Below the pieces are notes generated by a model that had not been told where the DNA came from, did no database searches, and saw nothing but the letters and a program-made list of their open reading frames with translations. From Maratus speciosus (Eukaryota; Arthropoda; Arachnida; Araneae; Salticidae), in NCBI GenBank assembly GCA_963932465.1, contig OZ010788.1, positions 674,272,484 through 674,336,483 of the forward strand: 64,000 bases of DNA, written 5' to 3'. The translations under genes were made by a program, and so were the position numbers. Shown here in pieces: positions 10,666 through 21,872 of the stretch. Each line of letters opens with the position of its first letter. Position 1 is the stretch's first letter.

Positions 10666-12147
10666 TAGCTCACAGGCTATCAAAGCCTGTGAGCTAATGT
10701 GCCCGCCCGTTCTGTATGTACGTATGTATGTATGTACGTACATACGTAACGCGATAACTCTTGATAGAAACACTCGATTTGCTTCAAATTTTTTTTCTAG
10801 GTTCATTGTGATAAGGTGCTTCCCTGATTAGTTTTGGGAGTTCATTGGTTAAGGATAAAGGGAGAAAAGGGGGGTTAGTCCACCCCCCTTAATTCAGATA
10901 AATGGTTTTTTCATGCAGAATGATTCGATTTGCTCCGAATTTGGTATACCGGTTTATTATGTTAAGGAACTTCCCTAATTAGTTTTGTGGGTTAATTGGT
11001 TAAGGATAAAGGGGGTTTAGTCCACCCCTCTTAATTCAGGTAAATGGGTTTTTCATGCAGAATTATTCGATTTGCTCCAAATTTCGTATACTGGTTTATT
11101 ATATTAAGGAGCTTTAATGATTAATTTTGGGGGTTCATTGTTTAAGGATAAAGGGGGAAAAAAGGGGTTAGTCCACCCCCCCCCCCCTCCCCCTTAATTC
11201 AGATAAATGGGTTTTTCATGCAAAATTATTCGATTTGCTCAGAATTTCGTATACCGGTTTATTATGTTAAGGAACTTCCCTAATTAGTTTTGTGGGTTAA
11301 TTGGTTAAGGATAAAGGGGGTTTAGTCCACCCCTCTTAATTCAGGTAAATGGGTTTTTCATGCAGAATTATTCGATTTGCTCCGAATTTCGTATACTGGT
11401 TTATTATATTAAGGAGCTTTAATGATTAATTTTGGGGGTTCATTGGTTAAGGATAAAGGGGGAAAAGGGGGTTAGTCCAACCCCCCCCCCCTTAATTCAG
11501 ATAAATGGGTTTTTCATGCAGAATTATTTGCTCCGAATATGGTATACCGGTTTATTATGTTAAGGAACTTCCTTGGTTAGTTTTCGGGGCTCAATTGTTA
11601 AGGATAAAGGGGAAAAAAGAGGTTAGCCCACCCCTCTTAATTTAGATAAATGGGTTTTTCATGCAGAATTATTCGATTTGCTCCGAATTTGGTATGCCGG
11701 TTGATTATGTTAAGGAACTTCCCTGATTAGTTTTGGGGGTTCATTGGTTAAGGATAAAGGGGGAAAAGGGGTTTAGCCCACCCCTCTTAATTTAGATAAA
11801 TGGATTTTTCATTCAGAATTATTCGATTTGCTCCGAATTTTGTATACCAGTTTATTATGTTAAGGAACCTCCCTGATTAGTTTTGGGGGTTCATTGGTTA
11901 AGGATAAAGGGGGCTATTCCACCCCCTTAATTTAGATAAATGGGTTTTTTTGCAGGATTATTCGATTTGCTCCAAATTTGGTATACCGGTTTATTATGTT
12001 AAGGAGCTTCCCTGATTAGATTTGGAGGTTCACTGGTTAAGTATAAAGGGGAAACGGGGGCTAATTCCCCTTCACTTATATTTTTCAGGGGCATTATTCT
12101 TTAAAATAAGAGTATAATATACAATTAGTGTGAATAGCCTGTGAGCT
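10666..12147 (+). mobile_element. Minisatellite-bearing element with terminal hairpin
   Basis: Begins with a perfect hairpin, TAGCTCACAGGCT / AGCCTGTGAGCTA with a 5-base loop (10666-10696), followed by a GTAT/TACG microsatellite (about 10714-10748), then a tandem array, and ends with AGCCTGTGAGCT (12136-12147) repeating the hairpin arm. The order subterminal inverted motif, microsatellite, tandem repeats, end motif is that of Helentron-related non-autonomous elements (HINE/DINE-1 type). The class call is inference. Confidence 0.55.
10765..12070 (+). repeat. ~149-bp minisatellite array, about 9 copies
   Basis: The anchor ATTCGATTTGCTCCGAAT or variants recurs near 10771, 10922, 11067, 11228, 11369, 11523, 11671, 11821 and 11961. 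Each unit also carries GGTTTATTATGTTAAGGA, GGTTAAGGATAAAGGGG and a C-run before CTTAATTCAGATAAATGG. Unit lengths vary from about 140 to 160, mainly through the G and C runs. Confidence 0.92.
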
Positions 12148-12179
12148 CAATGCCATCAGTTTAGCTGGGCACTTTTCTT

Positions 12180-13700
12180 TTTTATTAATATATGTGCTTT
12201 TTTCACCTTATAGGAAAGAATCGTTCGTAGATTTAAAAAAAAAAAAAAACAGAAAAAAAACTTTAATTAAAAGCTAGACATAATCAACTGAGTTAATTTT
12301 AGAAATTGCATGTATACATTCAGATTTATAATTCCCCTCATCTTTCAAACAGAATTTACGAATACACATGAATATAATTGAAGAAATATTTCAAATTAAT
12401 ATTTGTATTCGTCTCACTTTGTAACACCTATGTGCTAATATTTTTATATTCTTCAATGACGCATTCAGTAGTCTGATATATGGCATATTCGCACGTACTT
12501 ATAGCTTCTATTTATCAACGGCCAAACTTTAGAGTGCTTTAAATTGTCCGAATATGGATAAATTGAAGGACTTGAGTGTGTGGGTGTTGTATGCGGGTAA
12601 GGTAAGGAAAGTTCTCTTGTTTTGAAGACATAAATGCATATAAAGTAGCACACAATGCATATTATCCATTAAGGAATAAATAAATGTATAATGGTACATT
12701 ATTATGCACAATTTCATTGTGTACCACGTTGATTTGAGGAAGAAAATGGCTATGTACTTTCTTCTTAGATTTAAAACCTCGATACTAAGTGGAGAAATAG
12801 CGCAGTATACTAAAAATTTTTAAACTGAAACACTACACACAATAAAACTGAAATACATGATCTGTAACAGAGATAAAGAAGTAACTCACAGGTCCGTAAA
12901 GTTACTGTTTCTTCATAATTTCCAAACGAAACAACATATATGCTTAAAATCTGATGGGTGAACACATGGAAAACTTAAGGCATGGTGGTACGGTACAATC
13001 ACAAACTTTGTTTCAAAAGACTTTCCCATGAATGCGTTGTTACAGATTAATCCCCTTTGTTATAAATTATTACGATTTGGACATTCGTGAGTGTATTATG
13101 GAATGTAACTTCGTACCGTACTGGTAAAGAGATTACTGTATATATCTCTATAATGTATGTATATACTGTATATACTGTATTAAATCTTCAATTATTTACA
13201 GAATAACCTAATTTTCGTAAAACAGAGTGAATTTAAAGGATATTCTGATTGAGAGTTATTTACATGTGTTATTAATTAACCCTTTAGCTCCTACCTATGA
13301 TCTTACCGAATCAGATTTGTTTTTTTAATTTCTGTATTATGTTACCTTTAAATGACACAATGTACATAATTTTAAAGGTTTTATTTTCATTCTATCGTTA
13401 AAATAAAGCGCATTGTTGTATTCATTACACACTGGAGACATAATACCTTCAAAAATTTCAAACACGAGATTTTTAAAACTTTTCTTTCTGTTATTAACGA
13501 CAAATCGTGAAAACATTGTGATAACTTTTTTAAATAAAATTCACGGTAATCGCAAAATGTAGGCAAATTCGAAGTGTCTCGAATGAAAAAGATACGAGAA
13601 AATTTGGAATTTTATAAAATGCATCTGGTTATGAGAGAAAGTGATGATTAATTATAAACACCTTCATTACTTCCAATGAAACCAATAGACAGGAGTGAAC
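12180..13700. other. Spacer, no gene recognised
   Basis: AT-rich DNA. A lone TTAACCCTTTAGCTCC at 13278 looks like one end of a TTAA-type element, but I found no matching opposite end. Confidence 0.5.
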
Positions 13701-13756
13701 ATGCCTGTGTCAACATCTAAAAAGTCAAAGTCCAAGAAAGAGGTTGATTCAAAATG
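13701..13756 (+). CDS. Possible first coding exon (low confidence)
   Basis: An ATG with A at -3 opens a frame encoding MPVSTSKKSKSKKEVDSK, 18 codons plus two bases, ending at a candidate 5' splice site (G|GTACAG at 13757). The lysine-rich, non-repetitive composition differs from the surrounding AT-driven frames. I cannot name the protein or find a matching downstream exon, and an 18-codon frame can arise by chance. Reported only because the start context and donor coincide. Confidence 0.2.
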
Positions 13757-13757
13757 G

Positions 13758-15047
13758 TACAGATATAGATTCTTAAATGAAAAGCTGTTTACTTCATACA
13801 AAATTATTTCCCTTTAGAATATTTTTACATTCTTAGAAAATTTTTCAACTAGGATTTCTCATAAACCATAATGTAAATAAATATTTTTTGTGCGTTTGTG
13901 GAAGAATAGCAGATGTCACCATTTGCAAAATGAGAAATAAGGTATTATATTTTGGACTGTGATGATACTGGACATTTGAAATCAAATTTATAAGATAGTT
14001 TATTTTGGTTTCTGTTTTTTAGCCCATAATGCCACATCGATATTTTCAATGCTGGGAATTAGTAAGAATTGATATTCCCAAAGAATATTTGGTGTTATTG
14101 CTGGAATTTTTTGAACATTGTCTACTGTCTGAACATTGAACGAACCTTAAAAATCTGTATGAACGAAGCTTTCGTATCCATCCTCGTAATTTTCAATATC
14201 GGTTTGGTTTGGCGAGAAAAAAAATTTTCGGAAAAGAAATTAAAATAGTATACTAATATATTTATAATAAATGTGTCTGACCTAGTTATATTTACAGAAC
14301 GGTGTAAACTTTCTATCGATATTAGAGAGCTTATCGACTTTCTAGTCTCGTGTTTGTGCACATATTTGAATGATATCTTTTAATTGTTTTTATAAATTTT
14401 AGCAGTTTAAGATTTCATGTTGTGAAATGAGTTAAAAGAGTAAAATTTCAAACAAATAATCATGGTAAGTAAGTTCTGATAAATAATTAAAAATCGCTCT
14501 ATGAGCATAATATTAAAAGAGCCATTTTTTATTCTCTATTTTTAGAAAATACTTATTCAATTTTCTGAATTAGAATTAAATTATGTTATAATTTTTAAAG
14601 TACATTTATTTTCAGAATTTTTTCATTTTTTTTTTTTTTTTTAATTATTATAGTTAGATTTCATGACTCAGCCCAAATTTTACAGATCTAAATGTTTGTA
14701 GCAAACTCTAACAAACTTTTGGCTAGATTTCAGAAAACCTGAATCAAGGCCTACTGGTATCAGAGACCCGCGTATCATTTTGTAACATTATAATAGATCT
14801 TATTGAAACTTTCTTATTATTACATTCTTACTTATTTCCAAAGAAAATCACATTTGAATACCCGATTTCTGAAATTATAATCAATAGGGAGAAAAATAAC
14901 CAAATTCTTTCGTGCAGCCCTGTATATGACCGTCGAATATACAACATACTATGCTAAAATTTAGGTCAGATAGGAAACGCATAGCACAGTTCCAAATACT
15001 TCTTCAACAATGTGCTCAATATTTTTTTGCTGTCCTGTATATGATCT
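13758..15047. other. Spacer, no gene recognised
   Basis: AT-rich, with a T run near 14625-14642. If the 13.7-kb exon is real this would be intron; nothing else supports that. Confidence 0.4.
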
Positions 15048-15087
15048 ATATAATATATGCTCCCCCCTGGGTGAGCATATATTATAT
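15048..15087. repeat. Perfect 15-bp stem-loop
   Basis: Arms ATATAATATATGCTC (15048-15062) and its exact reverse complement (15073-15087) around a C/G-rich 10-base loop. Could extrude as a cruciform or be a TIR-like relic. Confidence 0.85.
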
Positions 15088-15687
15088 GCAAAAAATTAGT
15101 TTAATTTAAAAACATGTACCACTACTTAACGGACTTCCAGCAAATATTGTTAGTAGACAGTACTGTAACAGAATTGGATTTGTGTGCCCCTGTAAATGAA
15201 CAAAGACACACCCCATTCTATTTTCTATTGTAGTAAGCCTCTTGTAGTTCACCTCTGTGATAGATGTGATTCTCAATATTTTTGAAATACTAGAGCATTA
15301 TTAAAATGCACTGCAAAGGATTTTCAACAGACCGTAATGTAACCGATTTCTTTCGAGTGTTCCTGTAAGAAAACTAAAAATTCTATACACTTCATTTTGA
15401 ATACCAAACATGCTCAAATAAACCTCTTTTACATATATAAATTGCATCGAAATCGGAGAATATATTTACACGAGTAAAAGCGCGGAGAGACAGATAGGCA
15501 AACCAAATGTATAAAAACTTTTCAATTTACTTGGAAAGTGTTAAAAAGGGGCTATTATTTGCTGTACTTTTATGATGTAGAACATGTGTAAATACACATC
15601 AAAAGTTTGTGGTATTGTTTAGTCAACTAAAAAAAGATATTTTCCAAAATCTATCTTTTAATGCATATAAAAAAATGTTATTGGGAC

Positions 15688-16657
15688 TAGAGATTTGCAC
15701 GGGCCGGCCCGAAGGGCCTATTTTCATTTGCGGCATTCGGGCAGGGCCCCGGGCCTGTTTTCTGAAGGCTCAGGTCAGGCCGGGCCTAGTGAGTACTCTT
15801 TACAGAATGGGCCGGGCCGGACTTAACTTAATTTTTCTGCACAGAGCCGGGATTGGTTTCTTTTCTAGTCTTCAAGGCCCAAAATTTTCAGTCCTAGTTT
15901 TGAGCAATCATTGCCTCGGCGTGACCTGTTCGTTCAAAGGCCAGTAAAATTAAGCCTGGCCCAAAGATTTTTGCAAAATATGCATACATTTTTGAATCGC
16001 CATTATTCTACAATTAAACATTTATTCTTTTTTAAAGAATAGAAAAATTTTTACGCTTATTAAAATATAGCTAAATTAAAAAGTAGTAAACGTGTGAAAA
16101 GGAACCTGCCTATGACGGAATACTGTTTTAAACGGAAAAACGTGTTGATCCATGCAAAATTAATATACTAATACGCAAGAAAAGAATATATAATACATTT
16201 ACATTTGCTAGAAAGAGAACTTGTCTATAACGCTTTTTTTTTTCTTTTCTATGTAATTGAGTCTCAGAAGATTTTACTGTATAACATTTTTCAGATTTTT
16301 AACAATTCAATGCATGGAATATGGATTAACAATATTAATGATAGCTCAAACATAGAAGAAATAGCGATTCATTCAAAAAATAAATATCTCAGCCTGCGGC
16401 ACTTATATAAAAATGAAGTTTAGAAACATGAAAAAAAAGTTAAGATAAATATTTTTGGTCAGAACTCCTCATAAGAGTCAAATTTTTAATCAAATTGACG
16501 TAAAAATCAACGTTTTGTAACAATTTACTCGGGCCGAGTTTTTAACTTTTTTCCGGGCCGGGCTCAGGCCGAACTTTTAACTTTTCTACCGGGCCAATAA
16601 TTTTTTTTTCTACGGGCCGGGCCCGGGCCTGGAAATTTCGGCCCGTGCAGACCTCTA
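15688..16657. mobile_element. Non-autonomous hAT element, GC-rich CGGGCC family, copy 1
   Basis: 970-base element with TIRs TAGAGATTTGCACGGGCC and the reverse complement TAGAGGTCTGCACGGGCC, flanked by perfect 8-bp target duplications ATTGGGAC (15680-15687 and 16658-16665). Eight-base duplications fit hAT. The subterminal zones are packed with GGGCCGGGC words, striking in a genome this AT-rich; the interior is AT-rich and has no transposase. The 112-aa and 69-aa frames in the GC-rich ends are artefacts. A second copy lies at 32707-33819. Confidence 0.9.
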
Positions 16658-16665
16658 ATTGGGAC

Positions 16666-17273
16666 AATCTGAGTTTTTTTCCTGTGTACGAAAGTCTAGA
16701 CAGACTTATAAGAAAGATGTTGCAGACAGCAATGAATTTTGTGCCTTGCACATGAAGTAGCCTAGATCAGGTGCTGAAAATTTAAAATTATTTAGAAAAA
16801 ACATTAAAAGTTGGCACAAACTTAAAAATTGAAGAATTAACAAAAGCTTAATGTGTTATTTTTTTCTTCGTCTTCATAATAATTATAAAAAAATTCACTG
16901 ACTGAGAATGGCATACTAATTTTTCTCAAAATAAAGTTCGTGTGTTGCTCAAAAAACTAACAGCGGGAACCTCGCTTACCCAGTGATAGAAAAGTCACCT
17001 TTTTCAACCTGGAAAGTATATCTTCATTAAAGAAAATTCTTCTACACTGTAAAATCTTCTTTATAACATTTCCAAAATCTACGTAAAAAGAAGAAGAGTC
17101 GTTCTATAGTAGGAGCGTTTTCCTTAAACTTGTAAACTATGCCCCGATTTTTATTTTACTTATTTTTTATTTAAGATGCGGAATTTTTTTTTAAATTCAT
17201 GGGTCTTTAAATTTAGATTAAATTCCGGAAAAATTCTTGCTACGAAAGAGTAAATATTTCTGATTTTTTACAG
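16666..17273. other. Spacer, no gene recognised
   Basis: AT-rich sequence without identifiable features. Confidence 0.5.
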
Positions 17274-17275
17274 TA

Positions 17276-18037
17276 CAGTCATACCCGTTTAAACGAATAT
17301 TGACGGTTCCAGAAATAATATTCGATTAAGCGGGGTATTTGATTAAACGGGGAATCAAAACTGTAATATTTAATGCGTAATAAAAAGGCAAAATAACTAT
17401 CTACGGTATATTTAATTAACAGCATAATAAATTGTTAATAGAATAACATAAACTAAAATACAAATGCTAACATACAGTAAATATGTATTAATGTCAGTAC
17501 ATACATTTATATGGTTTACATCACACTTAATGCAGCTCGCTTGAATTGGGTCAAACTTTTGCAACTTCTAATTTACGTTACTTATACTGCCTTAAAAAAA
17601 TCGTTTAAATTGGTTTGTTTAAGAGGAATCTTAAAGGAGTAAATATCGAGTTATTTTTCGAATGAGTGCAAAATATCACAACTACCACTCGAGTCTCGAA
17701 GTGACGGCGCATTGCTATTAAAGCCTGTTTAACAGCAAGAAGTGATGGTGGAAAAATCATTTGACCTGTCCATTATACATCTGCCGCCTAAATCATTGCA
17801 GGAAGAACTGAAAATTTGTTTTCAGCGTAAAGGAACCGAAAATGACAAAAAGGTGGAAGGAAATTCCAGCTGAGACGTGCTTTCGCGTCTATTTTCAAAC
17901 ATCGGTCACACAGTTGTTATTCGATTAAGCGGGGGAAAACAACATAGAACCAATAGGAATAATTTTGGTCCCGGATGATTCTATTCGAATAAGCGGGGTA
18001 TTCGATTATCCGTGACCCGATTAAGTGGGGAGGACTG
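17276..18037. mobile_element. Tigger/pogo-like MITE (TA target)
   Basis: TA on both sides (17274-17275 and 18038-18039). Ends CAGTCATACCCGTTTAA and, reversed, CAGTCCTCCCCACTTAA, followed on both sides by repeated words such as CGATTAAGCGGGGTATT. This matches the CAGT...-GGATTA-rich TIRs of pogo/Tigger elements. Interior about 17690-17890 is less AT-rich and may be worn transposase DNA, but no DDE motif could be read. Confidence 0.7.
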
Positions 18038-18572
18038 TATGCTATGAGAATAGAGGGAATTGAATTGTGATCGGGCGTCATTGAAATATCTCTGGAAAGT
18101 AATTAAAACGATGTTCTTTAAATCGCTGCATTTAAATTTGTAGGAATGTGAGAATAGCCAAAACTCATATATTTTTATTTCATATTGATTTAAAAAATAA
18201 TTTAATTTTTTTTTCTTTATAGAAGAAAATTCATTTTTCTATATTTTCTTAAAAAGTAAAAACCTTTACCAAAAAAAAAAAAAAAAAAAACGAAATTTTA
18301 CTTTAAAAAAAAAATTATTATTTTAAACTATTTATAGAAATTTTTTTATTACAAACAATGCAATTTTTGGACCCCTTCTGAGAAAGTCTTCCACCACTAA
18401 GGTAAACAAAATTACATTGTATTTTGAATTATGGCGGTATTCCATTTCAAAGAAATCTACGACACTGCCTAAATATCTTTGCCTAATCGACTGTTTGTTA
18501 AAATGAGATTTAAACTTATTTTTCTTTAACGTATAACAGATTGAAATTTAAAGTTTTTACTCAATCCTTAGA

Positions 18573-18743
18573 CAGGGTTTGTACGCATAAAGAGATTCAT
18601 GAAGTTTTAGTACCAGAAATTTCTTAAAGTACTAGTCGCTTTATCTGAAGATAGAATTATTTTCCATTAAATAAGACATATACGTTACTTTACAAAAATT
18701 CTGGTGAAACGTACTTGAAGGTCCTTGAAGCGTACGAACCCTG
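18573..18743. mobile_element. Small MITE with CAGGGTTTGTACGC ends
   Basis: 171-base element with TIRs CAGGGTTTGTACGC and GCGTACGAACCCTG, and the same 6 bases CTTAGA on either side (18567-18572 and 18744-18749). CAGGG ends suggest hAT, though an 8-base duplication is not intact. Confidence 0.75.
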
Positions 18744-18804
18744 CTTAGAACATATAAAAACAATGTAGTAACCCCAAAAAATTACTCAAAAACTTACCAA
18801 ATCT

Positions 18805-18807
<3 letters not shown>

Positions 18808-18836
<29 letters not shown>
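18808..18836. repeat. (ATT)n microsatellite
   Basis: Uninterrupted ATT steps. Similar (ATT)n occurs at about 63803-63822. Confidence 0.9.
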
Positions 18837-18849
18837 TTACAAATTATCG

Positions 18850-19344
18850 TGTAGGTAGTATTATTGTAAAATTAACCTTAAAATGGAATTGCGTAAATAA
18901 ATTTTCAAATACTCAGCAATGTGTATATAAGACTAATCATGAATAAAATTGAATAGAATTAATTAAATTTCTGCAGTCAAACATTTCAATTAAAAAAAAA
19001 AAATCTTTTCACTTTTAACAATAAAATTAATAAAATTAAAAAATCTAAAAAAAAAAAAAGAAAAAAAAAGAGAGATTTATTGCATTTGAACTTAATGAAT
19101 ACAAATGGTACTCATTCATCTTAATGTCTACCTACTTTAATTGTGATGCAGAAGTATAAAATGCGAAATTCTTTGTAAAATTTTGACAAATCTGAGCTGC
19201 CTGTATGAATAACAATGGAAAAATATTGAATAATGCTACTTACTTACGTATTATCCGGTCTGGGTAGATAAATCACCAAAAGTGGTTGTCAGTCACCCAT
19301 TTTGTTTATCGTTGTCAACTGTGAATCGTGCTTAAAATGGCAAT
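18850..19344. other. Spacer, no gene recognised
   Basis: AT-rich with A runs near 18990 and 19048-19068; nothing recognised. Confidence 0.5.
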
Positions 19345-19348
19345 TTAA

Positions 19349-20234
19349 GGGGTCCGAGACACATTTTAAAATAATTGTTATTTATTGAGTTAAAATTTTG
19401 AATTTTTTTGGTTAACCATATAATATTTAAGCGAAATCACATGATAAAACATCTCGTAATTAAAAAAAAAAAAAAATTAAAATTTATTAAAAAATGGGGT
19501 AATTGAAAATCGTTATAACTCGTAATATTATGTGTAAAATTTAATTTTTTTTTTCATTTAAATAAAGAGAATTATATAAATTTTAATTTTGATTCAGCAC
19601 TTTTAAAAATATTAATAAAAAAAAAATTAAAAATATTTAAATAAAAAAAAAATGATGTAACTGAAAAAAATCATTTTTTTAAAAGTAAATATTTTATTTT
19701 TAATTTTCTGAATCAAAATTAAAGTATAACAATTGATAAGGACATGTTCCAAGTTTTAACCATTTATCTTTAATGGTTCTTGACTTATGACAATTTAAAT
19801 ACGAGAAATAGTGAAAAAAGCCATCACGAAGAAAAACGCATTTTCACAAGAAGTCGTTTCCATGACAAACATTATTTGAAAGCAGTGTTGCCAGATTGGG
19901 CACTTTTTTGTCTCCAGATTGTTGCCACTTTTTTTAGATAGAAATATTCGGCCTATTTAGAAATATATTAAAAATTCTAAAAAATAAGGCGAATTATACT
20001 AATAAAAAAAAATGGTGACAGTCAAATAATCTGAATTTAAAAAGTCCCCAATCTGGTAACACTGTTTGAAAGCTAGATTTTGAAAACAAACCAAAACGAA
20101 AAAAATAACATTTCCTGTTCTAATTAAGATAAAAACATGACTTAAAGGTAATTTTAAGCAGAATAAAATAGAGAAAATTTTAATGCAATAAATTTTTTTC
20201 AGAAAATTTGAATATTTTTGTGTCTCAGACCCTC
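19349..20234. mobile_element. TTAA-type element with GGGGTCCGAGACACA ends
   Basis: TTAA on both sides (19345-19348 and 20235-20238). TIRs GGGGTCCGAGACACA and, reversed, GAGGGTCTGAGACACA. The TTAA target fits piggyBac or Kolobok. Interior is AT-rich and non-coding; it hosts a nested hAT MITE (19883-20064), so it is the older of the two. Confidence 0.8.
19883..20064. mobile_element. hAT MITE nested in the TTAA element
   Basis: 182 bases, TIRs CAGTGTTGCCAGATTGGG and CCCAATCTGGTAACACTG, with a perfect 8-bp target duplication TTTGAAAG (19875-19882 and 20065-20072). Confidence 0.92.
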
Positions 20235-20533
20235 TTAATGTACCTTTAATAAATACATAACATTCTTGAAAAGGATAAATAATATGAAATAAAACTAAAT
20301 TAATACGAAACACTAATTTATTAGATGTTTAATAAATACATAACATCTAATTGACGATTTTTAACAATAAATGATGTTAATGATGGTATTTTTATTTCTA
20401 AATGTTTGTTATGCCCTCCAGAATGACTTACATTATAAATTATTGTGTAATATAAATATACTGTCTCATTGACTGTAACTTATTGTGCTTATATCTATGC
20501 AAAATCATACTATATAGTTATACGTATTTAAAT

Positions 20534-21408
20534 CAGAGCTTAGTTTGCGCCAGAGGCCACCAGAGCTCAGCTCCGATACTTCTCTGTTTCTAGTAAATAT
20601 TTAAATATTGGTCGGAATTCACCGGAACTCATAAATACTGGGCTCTGGAGCCCAGTTCAATAACGTTTCCGAAAAAACGAAGCCTATACTACACTTTCAT
20701 TCCTTCCCATCTCCGAGATTTTGCATTCTTTTTTATCAAAACAATTATATGTGACGTAATGTGTCGCACACGTAGGAGATGGAGATGAAACGGATTTAAT
20801 TTTTATATCAGTTTTTGGACTTGGCTAGAAAGCAATCGAGCAGTGTTTCCCCTTTTTCTATAAAATAATCGAATCTTTCCGATAAAGGTGTAAATAATTT
20901 AATCTCATTTTCAGGGATTCACCGCAAAAGAATGCGGATGGAATCGATTATAGTTTAAGATAAGCACCTTTTATAGGATATTGAAAAACGTTGTTCCATT
21001 CTTCAACATATAAATATTAATTTGTGTAAATGTCATTCATTTTTTCATAAAAATGCATAGCTGCGAACTAGCTTTTTTTTTTGTGTTAACATTATTTCCG
21101 AATCCTATTCCTTGCCACATTTAACTTCAGAATTCTGCAATTAATTATCAGCATTAAAATTAGGCAAAGATTACTATTCGGAAAGAAGTGATAACTAAAA
21201 AGTGCAATAGTTGACAGCTAAGTATATGCGGATAGATATAGTTAAAATATTTATTTTGCTAAAGAAAAAAAATGCTTTAAATTTTGTAAATAGTGTATGA
21301 AATATAAATATGCAGATTGGAGTGACATTGGGGAAAGGTACGGTTGTTAGTACCGGTACCGCAGAATAGTAGGGCTCCGGTACTTTTTTTGTTAGAAATT
21401 AAGCCCTG
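20534..21408. mobile_element. hAT element with CAGAGCTTA ends, non-autonomous
   Basis: 875 bases, TIRs CAGAGCTTAGTTT and, reversed, CAGGGCTTAATTT, with a perfect palindromic 8-bp duplication ATTTAAAT (20526-20533 and 21409-21416). No transposase frame. Subterminal GGTACCGGTACC-like motif near 21340-21360. Confidence 0.88.
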
Positions 21409-21623
21409 ATTTAAATACTTCTGCTGCTGCCTTTAATATGGCAACTATATAATATTAACTATGTAGTTTAAAAAATAATAATAATAATAAATAAATAAAT
21501 AAAATTTTACTTATTATAATATGTAATACAGCAATAAATATTTTCGGCGCTATTGTTGGTGCAGTGAATATGACCTGTCTCGGATAGTACGTAGTAACGA
21601 AAAATGTGTTAGAAATATTATTT

Positions 21624-21864
21624 GGTACTTCTTAGTTATCCCGTCGACCCTTTTCGCCAAATTATATTAATCGCCAAACCACTCGCCAAATTATACACAT
21701 TGACATATTTTTTTATTTTAAATAACGAAAGAACAAATAAATTAGTAAAACATTAATAAAAATACAAATAAAACGTCGAATTAATGGTTTTATTGGCCAT
21801 TATTGGCAATTAATCTTACAATTTGGCGACAGTAATTTGGTCGACGGGATAACTAAGAAGTACC
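21624..21864. mobile_element. 241-bp MITE with 26-bp perfect TIRs
   Basis: TIRs start GGTACTTCTTAGTTATCC and run 26 bases without mismatch; the flanks are identical 8-mers TATTATTT (21616-21623 and 21865-21872). The interior repeats CGCCAAAT. Eight-base duplication suggests hAT or another 8-bp superfamily; GGTAC ends are atypical. Confidence 0.9.
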
Positions 21865-21872
21865 TATTATTT

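Noticed and set aside
10765..12070. Possible CRISPR array
   Set aside because: Units are contiguous ~149-bp repeats without unique spacers, in a eukaryotic repeat landscape.
13278..13300. TTAACCCTTTAGCTCC as another piggyBac-like MITE
   Set aside because: No complementary opposite end found downstream; only one end is present.
15609..15947. 112-aa frame with GRPEGPIF and RAG motifs
   Set aside because: Lies across the GC-rich end of a non-autonomous hAT element; no similar frame in the second copy.
17690..17890. Possible transposase coding in the Tigger-like element
   Set aside because: No open frame or DDE/D motif could be read with confidence.
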